Source of the DNA: Trametes villosa
Taxonomy: Eukaryota > Basidiomycota > Agaricomycetes > Polyporales > Polyporaceae
DNA: 64,000 bases
Direction of reading: 5' to 3'
Assembly (NCBI GenBank): GCA_002964805.2
Contig: PUDQ02000020.1
Location: 248,001-312,000 of the forward strand
Position 1 is the stretch's first letter, and every line of letters begins with the position of its first letter. The notes beneath the pieces were generated by a model. That model searched no databases. It saw only the letters and a list, made by a program, of their open reading frames with translations, and was not told where the DNA came from. The position numbers were made by a program, and so were the translations under genes. Positions 46,106 through 57,316 of this stretch are shown here, piece by piece.

Positions 46106-47533
46106 GGATTCAGGAGGATGGGCGAGGTGGTCCGGGGGTGGTCGAGTATCGTGGAAGCTGGGGACTACGTCGCTGCGTGCTGTTATAGCATAATTCGAGC
46201 TGCCCCTGTCAGCTGGCCTGCATGAGAGCTGAGGCGCGCATTCAAACGTCTTCGTATTAGACTGCACCCGGGTTGAGGCTTGCGCTTATGTTGTGTGCGG
46301 GGGGAAAGGGCTGGACCGAACCTCGCAATACATCTTGGGGTCATGGAACGACACCGAAGTTGAACCTTGCCGCGGTCGAGTGTGTATCGCAGTGGCAAAC
46401 AAGTGACTTTCATGGCCTGTATACTCGCATCCTGGAGGCTTCAGACTTGCAATGAATGGTATGGGAAGGTGTGGCGTACCAAAGTTAACATTCGGCGCGC
46501 CATTCGGCTTCCCTTGCTATTCTTGCAGCCTTCTTCGTCTTTGAACCAGAATATTCAACGGTCAACTTCTGACATCACGCATCTCGCGAGCCCAGTTGGA
46601 TCATGCTCCGACCTAAAGAGAGGGCGCGTAACTGATTGTTGAACGACCGTCGCTCAAACTCTCCTCAGCAGCCTGCTCGTCGCGCCGGGCACCCTTGGCA
46701 CTGCAGTCTATAGACCATGTGATCACCCACAGAAGCCCCTCTCTCCTAAATGTGGGCCGTTATTCATGAGTAGCGTGTATCCCACTGGGAAATCGAAGCG
46801 TGCCTGTATGGCCGTAGAAAGGCTAAACTGGCCTGATCCCAGTGATCAGCGAGACTGTTTTGCGGTATGGTTTGTATGGAAGACTTCTGCTCACCCAGCT
46901 TTTACCAGCCGGTGCCAAGGAACTCTGATACTTTAGCACTGACTCACAGGCATATCCCAATTGGTTTGCCAGTGGCTCAGTACAACTATACGCTTATCGA
47001 CTGAATGCTGTCGCAGGACGTCCAACGTCGGCGACTCAGCTCTCATGACAGCGTACAGAAGGTTGCATATCCAAGATGTTCCACTTATGCGCGAGGATTA
47101 AAACGAGATCGTAGGAAGAGCGAAAGTGTGCACTCAAGTGCGCCGGAGCAGCCTAGGAGAGAGAAAAGTCGCTCGAGTCTCGACTGGGGGGCCCTGCCGC
47201 GTGGGTGGCGCTGTGACGCCAAAGTGGTGATTGTGACGATTCGCGTTAACGCGCGTCCTGGCGCGTCTACGGTCTCAGCGGGTAGCGCCGCAGGCCACTT
47301 TACTTCTTACACCATCTGCCGCCCACCTCAGGCTCGAACATATCGCTAGTCAAGTGAGCTTTAGAGCTGGGTCAAATTTCCACCTACAAACGACTTGTAT
47401 GTCAAACGTTTACAAGGATCACGTCTCTCCTCGGAGATGTCATAGTAGACGAGTCAAATATCGTCCTGATCCTTGACACAGCCAGTACACTTTGAAGTTG
47501 TCGGAGTGTTACCGCATATGCTTAGTAGACTCG
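46106..47533. other. Intergenic between the two alpha/beta hydrolases
   Basis: I see no gene in these 1.4 kb, nor an obvious remnant of a third hydrolase copy. Confidence 0.45.
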
Positions 47534-48807
47534 TTACACGACTACGTCCTCATCCTCAATCAAAGCCCTCAGAGCATGCTCAGGCTGATCCCATTGAACC
47601 TGCAGGAACCGCAGATGTGTCAACTGGTCGCTTCGTGAAGATCAGCGAAGAATTACGCACGAAGTGGTTTGCGCGGCGAATGCGGACGAACCGGACGTTC
47701 CGTATTGGCAACCCCTTTGCCTTGGCCTCTTCCACCTCCTTCCTCAGGAGTATGGCTGTCCACAGAGCGCTACTTACACTCTGTTCGCAGACAACGCATC
47801 GCACCTCGACATCCTGCCACACGTCTCCCGCAACCTTGTCGTCCGGAAGATACAGCGCACGCTCCCGCAAATCCGCAAACAGCCCGAGGCGCACCCCGGA
47901 GCGCGCCAGAATGCCGTCCGAGCCTCCAGGAGCGCCTGGAGGGAGGGTCGTCATACGCGCGATTTCCGCAACTGTGAGCGTCGATATCGTCGGCGGCGGG
48001 TCCTGCAGAAATGTCTTGGGCTCCATAGTCTCAGGCGTGCCTCCGTGCGGATAGTACCCGCTGACCCAGTTCATGAATGCCTGCTGTCGGTCTTCAGGCG
48101 CGATATCCGGGTCGAACATGGGGCTGTAGAACGCTCGTTCCGGAGGGGGCAACCCGAGATGCTGGAGGGGAGAATCTACACATCGCATAAGCGACGCGGG
48201 GACAAGATATCGAGGCATGTGCGCACCGAAGAACACAACCCGGCGCATATAATTGCTTAGGTTCACGTCGCCCACAGGGAACGACGCGACGTGCGCAAGG
48301 AGAGCGGTCATCCAGGTCCCTGCGAGGGACCAACCCGCGACGACGATCCCGCCTATGCTCTTCTCGCGATCTGCGACTGGAACTTCGCCGCTATTGACGA
48401 GCTCGCCCAGGAAATCGTACACCTCGCGCGCGCGTCCCCTCATGAACGTCTTCATCTCCTCCTTTGCCGCCGAGACCTTCCCAGCGTCCTCCCACTCCTC
48501 CGGAGAGAGCACCGGGAGAAGCGCACGCTCTTCCTCGGTGTATGGCGTACTGCCCACGTAGTCGCGGCGATTCACGAGGATGACACGAGCGTTGTGGTGG
48601 TGCGCCAACGGTACAAGCTTGGTGAAGATGCCTACCCGACCGGGGTAGCGTTGAGTCAGCCTGTGTCTTCCGGCTTCTGAGCGGAAGACGCTCACCGCTA
48701 TGCCATACTAATCCATGCAGAATGACAGCCGTGGTGTAGTCTGTGCTCCCCACCGGAACACCGGAGTCTTCAAGCACATGCAGCGGGCTGTTTAACGTGA
48801 GTGGCAT
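47534..48807 (-). CDS. Alpha/beta hydrolase, copy 2
   Basis: This is a paralogue of the gene at 44803-46105 with the same exon plan. The ATG at 48807 starts MPLTLNSPLHVLEDSGVP. VILHGLVWHSG (oxyanion), AGWSLAGTW (in place of the canonical GxSxG it reads GWSLA, so the small residue after the nucleophile is Ala), and NHF-VQWDQPEHALRAL (catalytic His) are present. It ends EDEDVVV at TAA 47534-47536. It lacks the longer N-terminus of copy 1. Both copies share VNRRDY and WVSGYY / WASGYY segments. The Ala at the GxSxG end is unusual but tolerated in some hydrolases. Substrate unknown. Confidence 0.88.
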
Positions 48808-49461
48808 AGTGGGACTTGAATAGCGGGCTGGGATGACGACCGCAGCCGCTTACAGCTCGACGAAAGCGTTCAGGTGGCGCAGACTAGGGTTTGCCTCAGA
48901 GCTATGCCCCTTATAACCAACGTACGATGCCCGAAGTACTCCGGGGCGCCAAGTTCCAACTTCTCCCGGTCGGAGGTCCACCCCCTGTGGACACTGGGAT
49001 ACGTTGTTGGGCATCGTAACTCACAGTCTCGATCCCCTGCCCGCCGTCCGCGATGGGCGGGCGCGCCAGAGGAAGGTAACCCCCACCCCAGGTAGGCAGC
49101 TTCCCTGATGCAGGTGATCAACGTGAGTAAAAGCGCACTCGAGCGCATATAGATTGTCTCGGAGAGCATGGCCATTGCATCAGTCGACTTGCCTATTTCT
49201 CTTCAGAGTCTCGCTCGGTCTTCCTCGGATGTCCGCGAGGCTTGGGGTCGACCACGGGGGACAATGTGTATAACTGTGGGCGCAATCGCCGATTGATAGT
49301 GCCATTTGACCGCGATAACGCCTGTCTCATTCTTTCACAGTACACATACAAACAGTTTGGATATTCCACGGTCCATACTTCCGCATCTGCGACGACACGT
49401 CAGCCCCAAAAGAAGACGACAGCTTATGCTCCTCGCACCTCATACCAAGTCATCGATTCGT
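48808..49461. other. Intergenic, hydrolase 2 promoter and class V enzyme 3' flank
   Basis: No gene supported in these 654 bp. Confidence 0.45.
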
Positions 49462-51403
49462 TCAAGCAGACTTCTTCAGGATGGTCTCCTCGATCTCCTT
49501 GCACACGGCGTTGAACGCCTTCCCGAGGTACTCGAAGTCCGACACCTCCGGGAGCAAGCGAGGCATATGAGCACAATGACACTATGGAAAGGCCCGACTC
49601 TCGGCGTACCTCGTTGAAGACCTGCGCGCTGGACCGCGTCCACCACGCGCCCGCGTGGAAGTAGTGCGCGCTGTACGTCTTCCACTCCAGCAGGAGCTTC
49701 TCCTGGAGGAAGCCTTGGATCTCTCTGATCTGCTCCTTGGAGTAGACCTCGCCGGGCGTCTTCTCGACGGGCAGCGGGAGCTGCACGTTCGGCTGCACAA
49801 AGACGATGTTAAAAAAACCCACAGACACGAATGTACATGGGGCGTAGGTCATACCATGTTGAGCGTGAGCTCGCCACTCTCATCGAGGACGCGCGTGCCC
49901 AAGACCTCTGCGAGCCGCTTGCGGCCGTCGAGCGCGAGCTGGTGGCAGTAGTCGTTGATAGCCTTCTCGCCCCCGAGCCACTCGCGGAATGCGATGGCTA
50001 TGCGCAAAACCCTGTCAGTCTCGTCTGTGCAATCGTCGGGATGTTGAAGGCGGCTTACCGTCGGGGACGGTCACGAAGGGCACGAAGTCTTGCGTACCCG
50101 TCCCTGCGCCAGGTCAGTTACTGTCTGCGGAGGGCCGTACTGGGGATACGACATACAGATATGCTGCACAACGAAGTTCGTGCCTACAGTCTTGAACTGC
50201 TCGCTCGAGGGGGAGACGTAGTCGTGCGACGTCGGGATGGAAGACTTGATGATGTACTGGTTCCTGGAGGCTAATCAGCCTCTCGACATCGCAGAAGGAG
50301 AACAGATCCGACACGTACCGCTTCGGCACATAGAGCACGGCGCATCCCCTCTTCGCCCAGAGCCACTTGTGCGCATTCGACAGCCAGAAGTCGGGCTTCG
50401 CCTCGCTCAGGTTAATATCGGGCTAATCACATCCACACCATCAGCCCACGTCTATGCCTCCATCCCAACCCCACTCACCTCCTGTCCAATGCTATGCGCG
50501 GCATCGACAACGGCCCACACACCCTCCTCGTGCGCGATACGCACGAGCTCCTTCCACGGCAGGTACGCGCCCGGGTTCGCGACGATCGAGTCGATCACCG
50601 CGACGATCTTGTTCCCCTGCCCGCGCTGCGCCGCGTCGTGCCCGGGCGCGAGCGGCGGCACGTCCGTGAACGCGGTCTGCGCGTGCGCCTGCTTCACCTC
50701 GCGCAGCTTCGCGCGGAACGCGTCGACCACCTCCGCGTGCGTGAGCGGGAAGGTGAGCGGGAGCGTCTCGTGCACCGGGCGCGGCTCCGAGGAGCGGTCC
50801 GCGAGGTAGCGGATCGTGTTCGTCACGGCGCCGTAGGTCGTCGAGGCTGTGGAGGACGCCCGGGGGTTAGTGCGGGTGCGTAGAGGGGGTGTAGAGGGCT
50901 GACGGACTTCCGATGATGACGTCGCCCTCACGCCATTCAAAGTTGCGGAGGACCGTGTTCAACGCATGGGTAGCGTTGGGGACGAGGACGACCTCATCCG
51001 CGTCAGCCCCGATAATTTTCGCAACCGCCTCCCTGGGACGCAATGAGTAGCCAAAGTCAGTACGCGAGAGTCAGAGCGCGTGCTTGAGTGTATCCTGACT
51101 CACCGCGACTTGGTGAGCAGAGGGCCAAACGTGAGCCGGTGGAACTTGTCCGGGTTCCGCTCGATCTCATACGCCAGGCTCACCCCCTTGTAGAGGACGG
51201 GCAGCGGCGGCGTACCGTACGAACCTGCTTGGCCAGCGTTGATCAGCATTTGTACCCCGAGCAGTAGTGTACCAACCGTTGTTGAGGTTCACGTAGTCCT
51301 CGTCGAGGGCGAAGTAGGGCTTGAGCGCGTGCCCGAAGGGGGGCGGCTTCTGGCTCGCATCGTACGTCTCCCCGGGGCCTGGCGTCAACTGACGAATGGG
51401 CAT
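49462..51403 (-). CDS. Class V PLP enzyme, isopenicillin-N-epimerase-like
   Basis: This is a pyridoxal-phosphate enzyme of the class V aminotransferase / cysteine desulfurase fold. The ATG at 51403 starts [15 protein letters not shown]. Motifs: VNLNNG-SYGTPP (substrate loop, split by an intron), [19 protein letters not shown] (Asp stacking on PLP, near 50500), and [13 protein letters not shown] with the Schiff-base Lys (near 50385). It ends EETILKKSA at TGA 49462-49464. This layout matches fungal proteins annotated as isopenicillin N epimerase-like. The actual reaction may be desulfurase, lyase or epimerase. No penicillin-type genes are nearby, so the epimerase name should not be read literally. 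Confidence 0.88.
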
Positions 51404-52208
51404 GGCAGATGTCTATAGGTGTTGTTAGATAATCCGGTCGCGAGCTCGGAATCGTGGAGGCGATATTCAAATATTCACCACTTAGTGTTGAACGTTGAGA
51501 GCAGACCAGGACTCCTTGTGCGCTACGAGACGGGCGCGATCTGCCCAAATGGAGATCGATCGTATCAGTGCCTCTCCCGGTCCGCCGTCGCATGATCGGT
51601 GTCCTCATGAACTCACGGATATATACAATCGCACTTCCAACAGCGCGAGAGGAGGGTGAGGGAAGGAGGAAGAGCAGCGAACATGGACTTTATATACAAC
51701 GCGGATGTGCACCGTGCGTGACAGCGCCCGCGATGCCGCCATAGCCGGGCCTGCTACCGTTGACTCGACCACGTCCGTAGCTCGTATCCACACCCACGAG
51801 TCGCGAGATTGGAGAAGATGACTCCTGCAGGATGCTACTATCGACGCTGACCAATATACGGGAACCGCCTCGGTTGGCGGCTTCTTGAGTGCGTGTGCGA
51901 ATGTATAAGCTAGACTAGGGCCGATGTTGGAGGCCGAGCTGCGAAGGCGAGCCATATGCGCACATTTTAGCACTTCTAAGACGTCACAGCTAGCCCTGTT
52001 CTATAGCTAAACAGCCACAGCTATGATCTTGTAGCCCGCGAGCCACGAGAGTAGTCCAAGATGCACGCGTCGTCTGCAAAGTTGACCTTACCTCGGACGT
52101 GCCTTGAAGAGGTCCATGCGGTCGACCATCAGGATGCGGACCATATCCGCGGGCCGTAAGGCCAAGCATAGAGTCGTAATTGCGCAACCAGGCACTTACG
52201 CCTACTCA
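51404..52208. other. Intergenic, class V enzyme promoter
   Basis: A TATATAAA-like stretch lies near 51690 on the minus strand, nearly 290 bp from the ATG, so its role is unsure. No gene seen. Confidence 0.4.
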
Positions 52209-54621
52209 TCACAGGTAGTACCGATCGCCTGGAAGGTGTCCGAGTCAGTGGCCAAGCTGAACACGCGGTCGCTGCGCACGCACCAATGTGACCCATCCCT
52301 GGCTCGACGACCCAAACCTTCCTGCCCTCCGCCTCTGCGTCCGCCTTCGTAGGCACCGTCGCTTCCGCGGACTCGTCGTCCTTGGTTTCCGGCGCAGTGT
52401 CCCAGAGTGCCCAGGATTCCCGCAAGACGGGGTCGATCGCGCCGCATACGATGCGTACCTTGGGGAAGGCATGTTGGAGTACCCGCACACCTCCGCATGC
52501 CGCGACGATGAACGTGACGAAGATGATGTTCTCTTGCGGAACGCCGTGGTCGAGCAGCACGCGGATCGCCATGAATGCCGCAGCCCCAGTGCCAATCTAT
52601 GTGAGAAGTTGAGTCACACAGGTGCGGGGGCGGGATGAAGTCGGATGGAGTTTTGACTCACCTGGGCATCCAGCAGGAAGACGAAGCTGTTGCGGGCGAG
52701 GTCGCGTTTCCTGATGCATACGGGAAGCATGGCATGGAGCAGAAGAGGCTCGCCTGTATGGACCTCGGATTGGATGAGCAGCGAACCCATGCGTATATCT
52801 TGGATGACGCGGCGTAGGCCTTGCTCCAGCGGTCCGCCGCTACGCCAACATCAGGGTAAGAACGTATGGAACGTGTTGGAAGACCCACGATCTCAGGATA
52901 GATATCCCACATACGTGCTGCAAGTTGCTTTAAGCATTGATTGAACATCAAAGACATCGTAGCGTACTCACATCGACAGACAGTGTCTTCCCAGCGTACG
53001 TGACATCGATAGGGGTGGTTACACTTTTCTGTTTGTAAGGGAGGAACTCCTGCGCCCTCTCGCTCAGGTATGTCGAAAGTCGATCTGTGAAGAATATGAA
53101 ATCCTCGCGAGACGTTGACTTGTCACGTAAGATTGTGAATATTCCCTAGAAAGCGTAATATAGATCAGTAGATGTAGACATTCCTGAGGTTCATAACGAA
53201 CTCGTAGTTGGGGTGTATCCTTCAGCACGGTGAGGTTGGGATGAGGAAGGGCTTTGGGATCTCCTCCGGGGCTAAGGTCTCGAGGCCCTATCCGGGCTAG
53301 CTGTTCCCGCAGATATCTTGAACGGTCCTCGATTTTGCGGCGAATGTGGGTAGCGATCAACTCGATGGCTATCGTGTTCTCCGACCCGGGCACAATCTAT
53401 ACGCTCGCAAAATCAATGTGTCGTTCAAAGCGCTTCAGAATAGAGGCTCACGATGTTAGCGAAGCGAGAAGTGGGCTGGACGAAGTTATCGTATGCCGGC
53501 TTCACATAACGCAGATACCTATGAACCAATATCAGAGGGGTTGTCACCGGAGGATCATAAGGCCTTACTGCTCCAGAACGCCGTCCACGCTACGACCTCG
53601 CTCCTTGACGTCTCGTCGGATTCGGCGAGCGAGCATAAGGTCCGAGTCACACTGAACGAACACCTTCAGGTCGTAGAGTGACCGTAGCTCTGCGTCGTGC
53701 AGAGCGAGAATCCCTTCCACTGCCACCCAGGATAAGCGAACGCAAAACTAATCATCACGAGCAGAATCCTCACCGATGATGATAGAGGCGCCGTAGAGAT
53801 ACTTTGTCTCCTCAAGCCGCTGGTGCTCCGTGAAGGAGTATATAGGGATGTTGCTTTGCCTCCCCGCCTTCAGATCTGCTAAGCACTACGGAAGTCCGTG
53901 GAGCGCGTTACGCCTCAACCGTTCACATTTTGGGACTTGATTGATATGATAACGGTAGCAGCGACATACCGAGGCAAACATGGGCATATCAATGGCGTCT
54001 GTGGATGCATGGGTGAATACATGTATCGCTCGCGTGACGGATGCACGCACCTGGGTGGTCGAAGTCATAGCGGTTTGCGAACGCAAGTTTGAGATCCTCT
54101 GGTGAATGGCGTTTGTAGAAGCTGTCCTGTATGACGAGTGAATATCTACGTGCAGCCGTCTAGTATTTGATTGACCTGGGACAGGATAACCACAGTCGGG
54201 ATAGACCCAAGTGCTTGAACGATACACCTCGCTACATGCGTCTATCATCGCGCGAGAACCGCGTCAGAACCTCGATACGCTCAGTATCGCTGCGCTGCAA
54301 ACCTTGCCACTCGCCGACCCACCTGAGAGGGAGCATGCCGGTGATTGGTACACGGGTAGAACTCAAACGGAATAGAATGCCTGACTGACCAGCAATGCCT
54401 ATCACAAACGCGTCTGAAAGATGGTTGCCATCCGCGCCGTACCATGGCGGTCGCCCATGAGATGTAAGGATGGTGTTCTTCTTGGCCTGGAGGAGTATCT
54501 CTGACCGCTCCCCGGGACCCACGGTGTTCGACACGGTCCTGGAGAGAGGTGGCCGTACCGGAGCTGGTATCTCGAGCAGCTCGGCCTGCGCGCTCTTCTC
54601 AACAGAGCCTGTGTTCTGCAT
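52209..54621 (-). CDS. Uridine kinase / UPRT-like fusion (UCK-like)
   Basis: This is a two-domain pyrimidine salvage protein: an N-terminal uridine/cytidine kinase and a C-terminal uracil phosphoribosyltransferase-like domain, as in UCKL/UKL proteins. The ATG at 54621 is followed by a disordered leader, then the Walker A GGSASGKTHV assembled from a 20-nt micro-exon (54303-54322). Kinase blocks: SQ-DSFYKRHSPEDL, NRYDFDHP, YLYGASIIIGEGIL, ARRIRRD, RFANIIVPG. UPRT blocks: LLDAQIGTGAAA (in place of the PRPP loop), then an acidic insert, then EPGMGHIG-DRYYL at the end (stop 52209-52211). It is divergent with CTU2, 209 bp between ATGs. The UPRT part may be a regulatory rather than a catalytic domain, as suspected for other fusions. 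Confidence 0.92.
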
Positions 54622-54830
54622 GCTGCACGGCCTCCAAGAAATAGACCAGACAGCGGGCAGATGGTGGATTAGGAGATAGAGGTCTCGAGGACGGCGCAGA
54701 CAAGGAGCGAAATGATCGTCAGTGGCTGAAGATGGACTATGGGCGTCTACCGCCGATCAGATCCAGATCTGCGCACTTCTCGGAGTCGACTCGAGCAAAT
54801 CCTCGGAGCTCCATCTCTCATCCCGCCGCC

Positions 54831-56799
54831 ATGTCCTGCGGAAACCCTGCTGCAGATGCGGACGCGCTTATGCAACGTAAGTACACGGGGACCCTACTTA
54901 CAGGAGGTGCACAACCTAATGCCCAGCCAGGCCGAAAGAAGTACGACAAGACGAAGAATTGCGTAAAGTGCAAGACAAACGTAGGAAATCTAGTCATCCG
55001 ACATGCCGTCTACTGCAAGTTTGTCCTTCCCGCGTGTATATGCGTGTATCATGACGTACTGACTATGCAATAGGGAGTGCTTCATCCCCTTGGTAGTGCA
55101 CAAGTTCCGCCGAGCACTCGAGCCGACAGTCAATCCCAAGCCGGACGGTCCCCGCCGGACCGCTTTGAAGCCTTCGGGTAACCTTCTCGTCGGCTTCTCC
55201 GGGGGACTTGGATCATCCGTACTACTGGACCTGGTTCACCGATGCTATGTCGCGCTTGACAAGACGACTATGCCCGCGGACGGAGGCAGCCACCATCCGC
55301 GGCACGAGCGGGTATGGAAGAGAGTCACCGTGTGTTACGTCGAAGTATGCGACGCCTTCCCCGGAGTGAGTAAATCCCTCACGATATCATGCCCATTGAA
55401 CTCAAGCTGAAGCTACTCAAGTAGATGAAGGATCGGTCAAACGAGATCGCGGAATACGTGAAGCGGTACGATGATCTGGACTTCGTCTCCCTCCGAATAC
55501 AAGACGCCTTCGATCGCACATGGTGGGAGAGGACAGGTGGTAGACCCTTTCCCTCAGAGCTTGGCGTTACGCTAGCAGACGAAGGTATGTCCTTCATCAC
55601 TCTTCTTCCCTCCCGCTCTCAACACTGGCCTGACGTCAATCCCAGCACTTCTCCTCGAGCCCCTCTCATCCTCACCAGACCCTCTCACCGCCCTCCGCAC
55701 CTACCTTTCCTCCCTCCCGACACCAACAGCCATAACCACGTCCATCCAAACCCTCACCCGCCTTCTCCTACTCCACACCGCCCTCCAGACCGGCTCCTCA
55801 CATCTGGTCCTCGGCACATCTCTCACCAGCCTCGCCGTCTCTCTCATCTCTGGGGTCGCCCAAGGCGCCGGCTTCAACATCCGCGAGGAGACGCAGGAAG
55901 AATGGACGCCCGAGCCGGAGGCGCTCCCAGCAACGGCAGAGGCTGCGGATACGTCCAGGCAGTCGGAGGGCAAGGAAAAGAAGGGCAAGAAAGGAGGTCC
56001 GAGCAAGCGCGTCGTGCGCATCGTGCGCCCGCTAAGGGATGTCGGGATGAAGGAGTGTGCCGCGTGGGCGTGGTGGGCTGGCATGCCCATCGTGGGCAAG
56101 GAGAAGTGGGGCTGGGCTGGCGCGAAGCCGGGTATCGGTACTCTGACCAAAGGTCTGATTACCCTCTGCACTTCACGTTTGGGGATGCCTGCTGATGCCT
56201 CATGCAGAGTTCATCGTCGGTCTCGAGAAAGACTACCCGTCGACGGTGTCTACTATCGTCCGCACCTGCGGCAAGCTAGCGCCGAAGGGCGAGGTATCCG
56301 GAAAGTGCATCCTCTGCGGCCGGTACGTGCTCCCGCACAAAGTCCTCCGCCTCGTTGAGACTCATGCGTTTTTGTAACTTACAGCCCTGCTCAACGTGGT
56401 GTCCAAGAGTGGAAGGCGCGCATCTCCATTCGCGAGCGCGCTACACTTGCCGCTGCTGCATCCCCCGACACATCAGCCACAGTCGAAGTGTCTGAGCAGC
56501 ACGAGAAGTCTACGACAGACCTCGGAGAAGACGCGTTGCGGCCATCACTCACGCCCTACCTCTGCTACTCCTGCCACACGACGCTCACAAGCAGGAGCGC
56601 GCGCCCCGTCCCCTCGCCATGGGGTGCCGCCGCACAGGCGCCCGTCGTAACCCTGCCCGTCTGGACTGAGGCGCGCCTCTCCTCGGCGAAAGGCGATGGC
56701 GAGGACGTACCCCATGTCCATGCGGAGGTCCTGCAGACGAGGCGCGTGGGTGAGGACGAGATGAAGGGGATCGTGGCGGAGTTCCTCCTAGACGAGTAG
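54831..56799 (+). CDS. CTU2: Cytoplasmic tRNA 2-thiolation protein 2
   Basis: This is the CTU2/NCS2 subunit that works with CTU1/NCS6 to thiolate wobble uridine in tRNAs for Lys, Gln and Glu. The ATG at 54831 starts MSCGNPAADADALMQR. CVKCKTNVG and YCKECF supply the N-terminal zinc cysteines. FSGGLGSSVLLDLV (near 55195) is the PP-loop-like motif. GTSLTSLAVSLISGVAQG follows (near 55816). The C-terminus has a CILCGRP and CYSCHTT pair, as expected. It ends EFLLDE at TAG 56797-56799. Introns are clear at 54877-54930, 55019-55073 and others. The basic stretch near 55975 is a linker. Confidence 0.92.
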
Positions 56800-57316
56800 A
56801 CGACTTACTGTCTTTGTATGATTGCGAATGTATCCCTAGAACCCTTGTCATTATGTATGCGCTCTCTCCCTAGCTTGCTAGAGTGTGTATCGCGAGGAAC
56901 AAGAGCACCTGCCTCTCAGAGACGACGCGCCTCCTCTGTATATCGTGTCAACTAGTAGGTAAGTAAGTAGGTACAGTCCGAAGCGTTGGATCCGGATCCG
57001 GCTAGTGCTACAACTCTAGAGTCTACGCTCTACGTGGGGTGCGAACTGCGTGGGTATGTACGGCAAGGAACGGATATTTACAAAACGAGGGAATATCTAC
57101 TGAGGGAGTGCGGGATTAGTAGCGGGAACTGTTCGGATAGGGTGGGGCAAGTGATGGGTAGCTGGATGGTCCGTGTGTCCAATGTTCGCCCGGGAAGGGA
57201 GGGTGCGGGGTGACGTCTAGTAATGCATGGGAGGCCTCGCGACTAGCGGAGGTCGGGAGGTGTGGATGTATGCGGGTGTCTAGGACTCTAGGGATGAAGG
57301 TGTGATGCTCAGATGC
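56800..57316. other. Intergenic between convergent CTU2 and Ca2+/H+ exchanger
   Basis: These 517 bp lie between two stop codons. They hold the two 3' flanks and nothing else I can support. Confidence 0.5.

Noticed and set aside
46106..47533. A third alpha/beta hydrolase remnant between the two copies
   Set aside because: No HGxxxHSG, GWS or NHF-VQWDQP fragment could be found on either strand.
49462..51403. A true penicillin-pathway epimerase
   Set aside because: The fold matches, but no ACV synthetase or isopenicillin N synthase is nearby, so the family name is kept only as a label.
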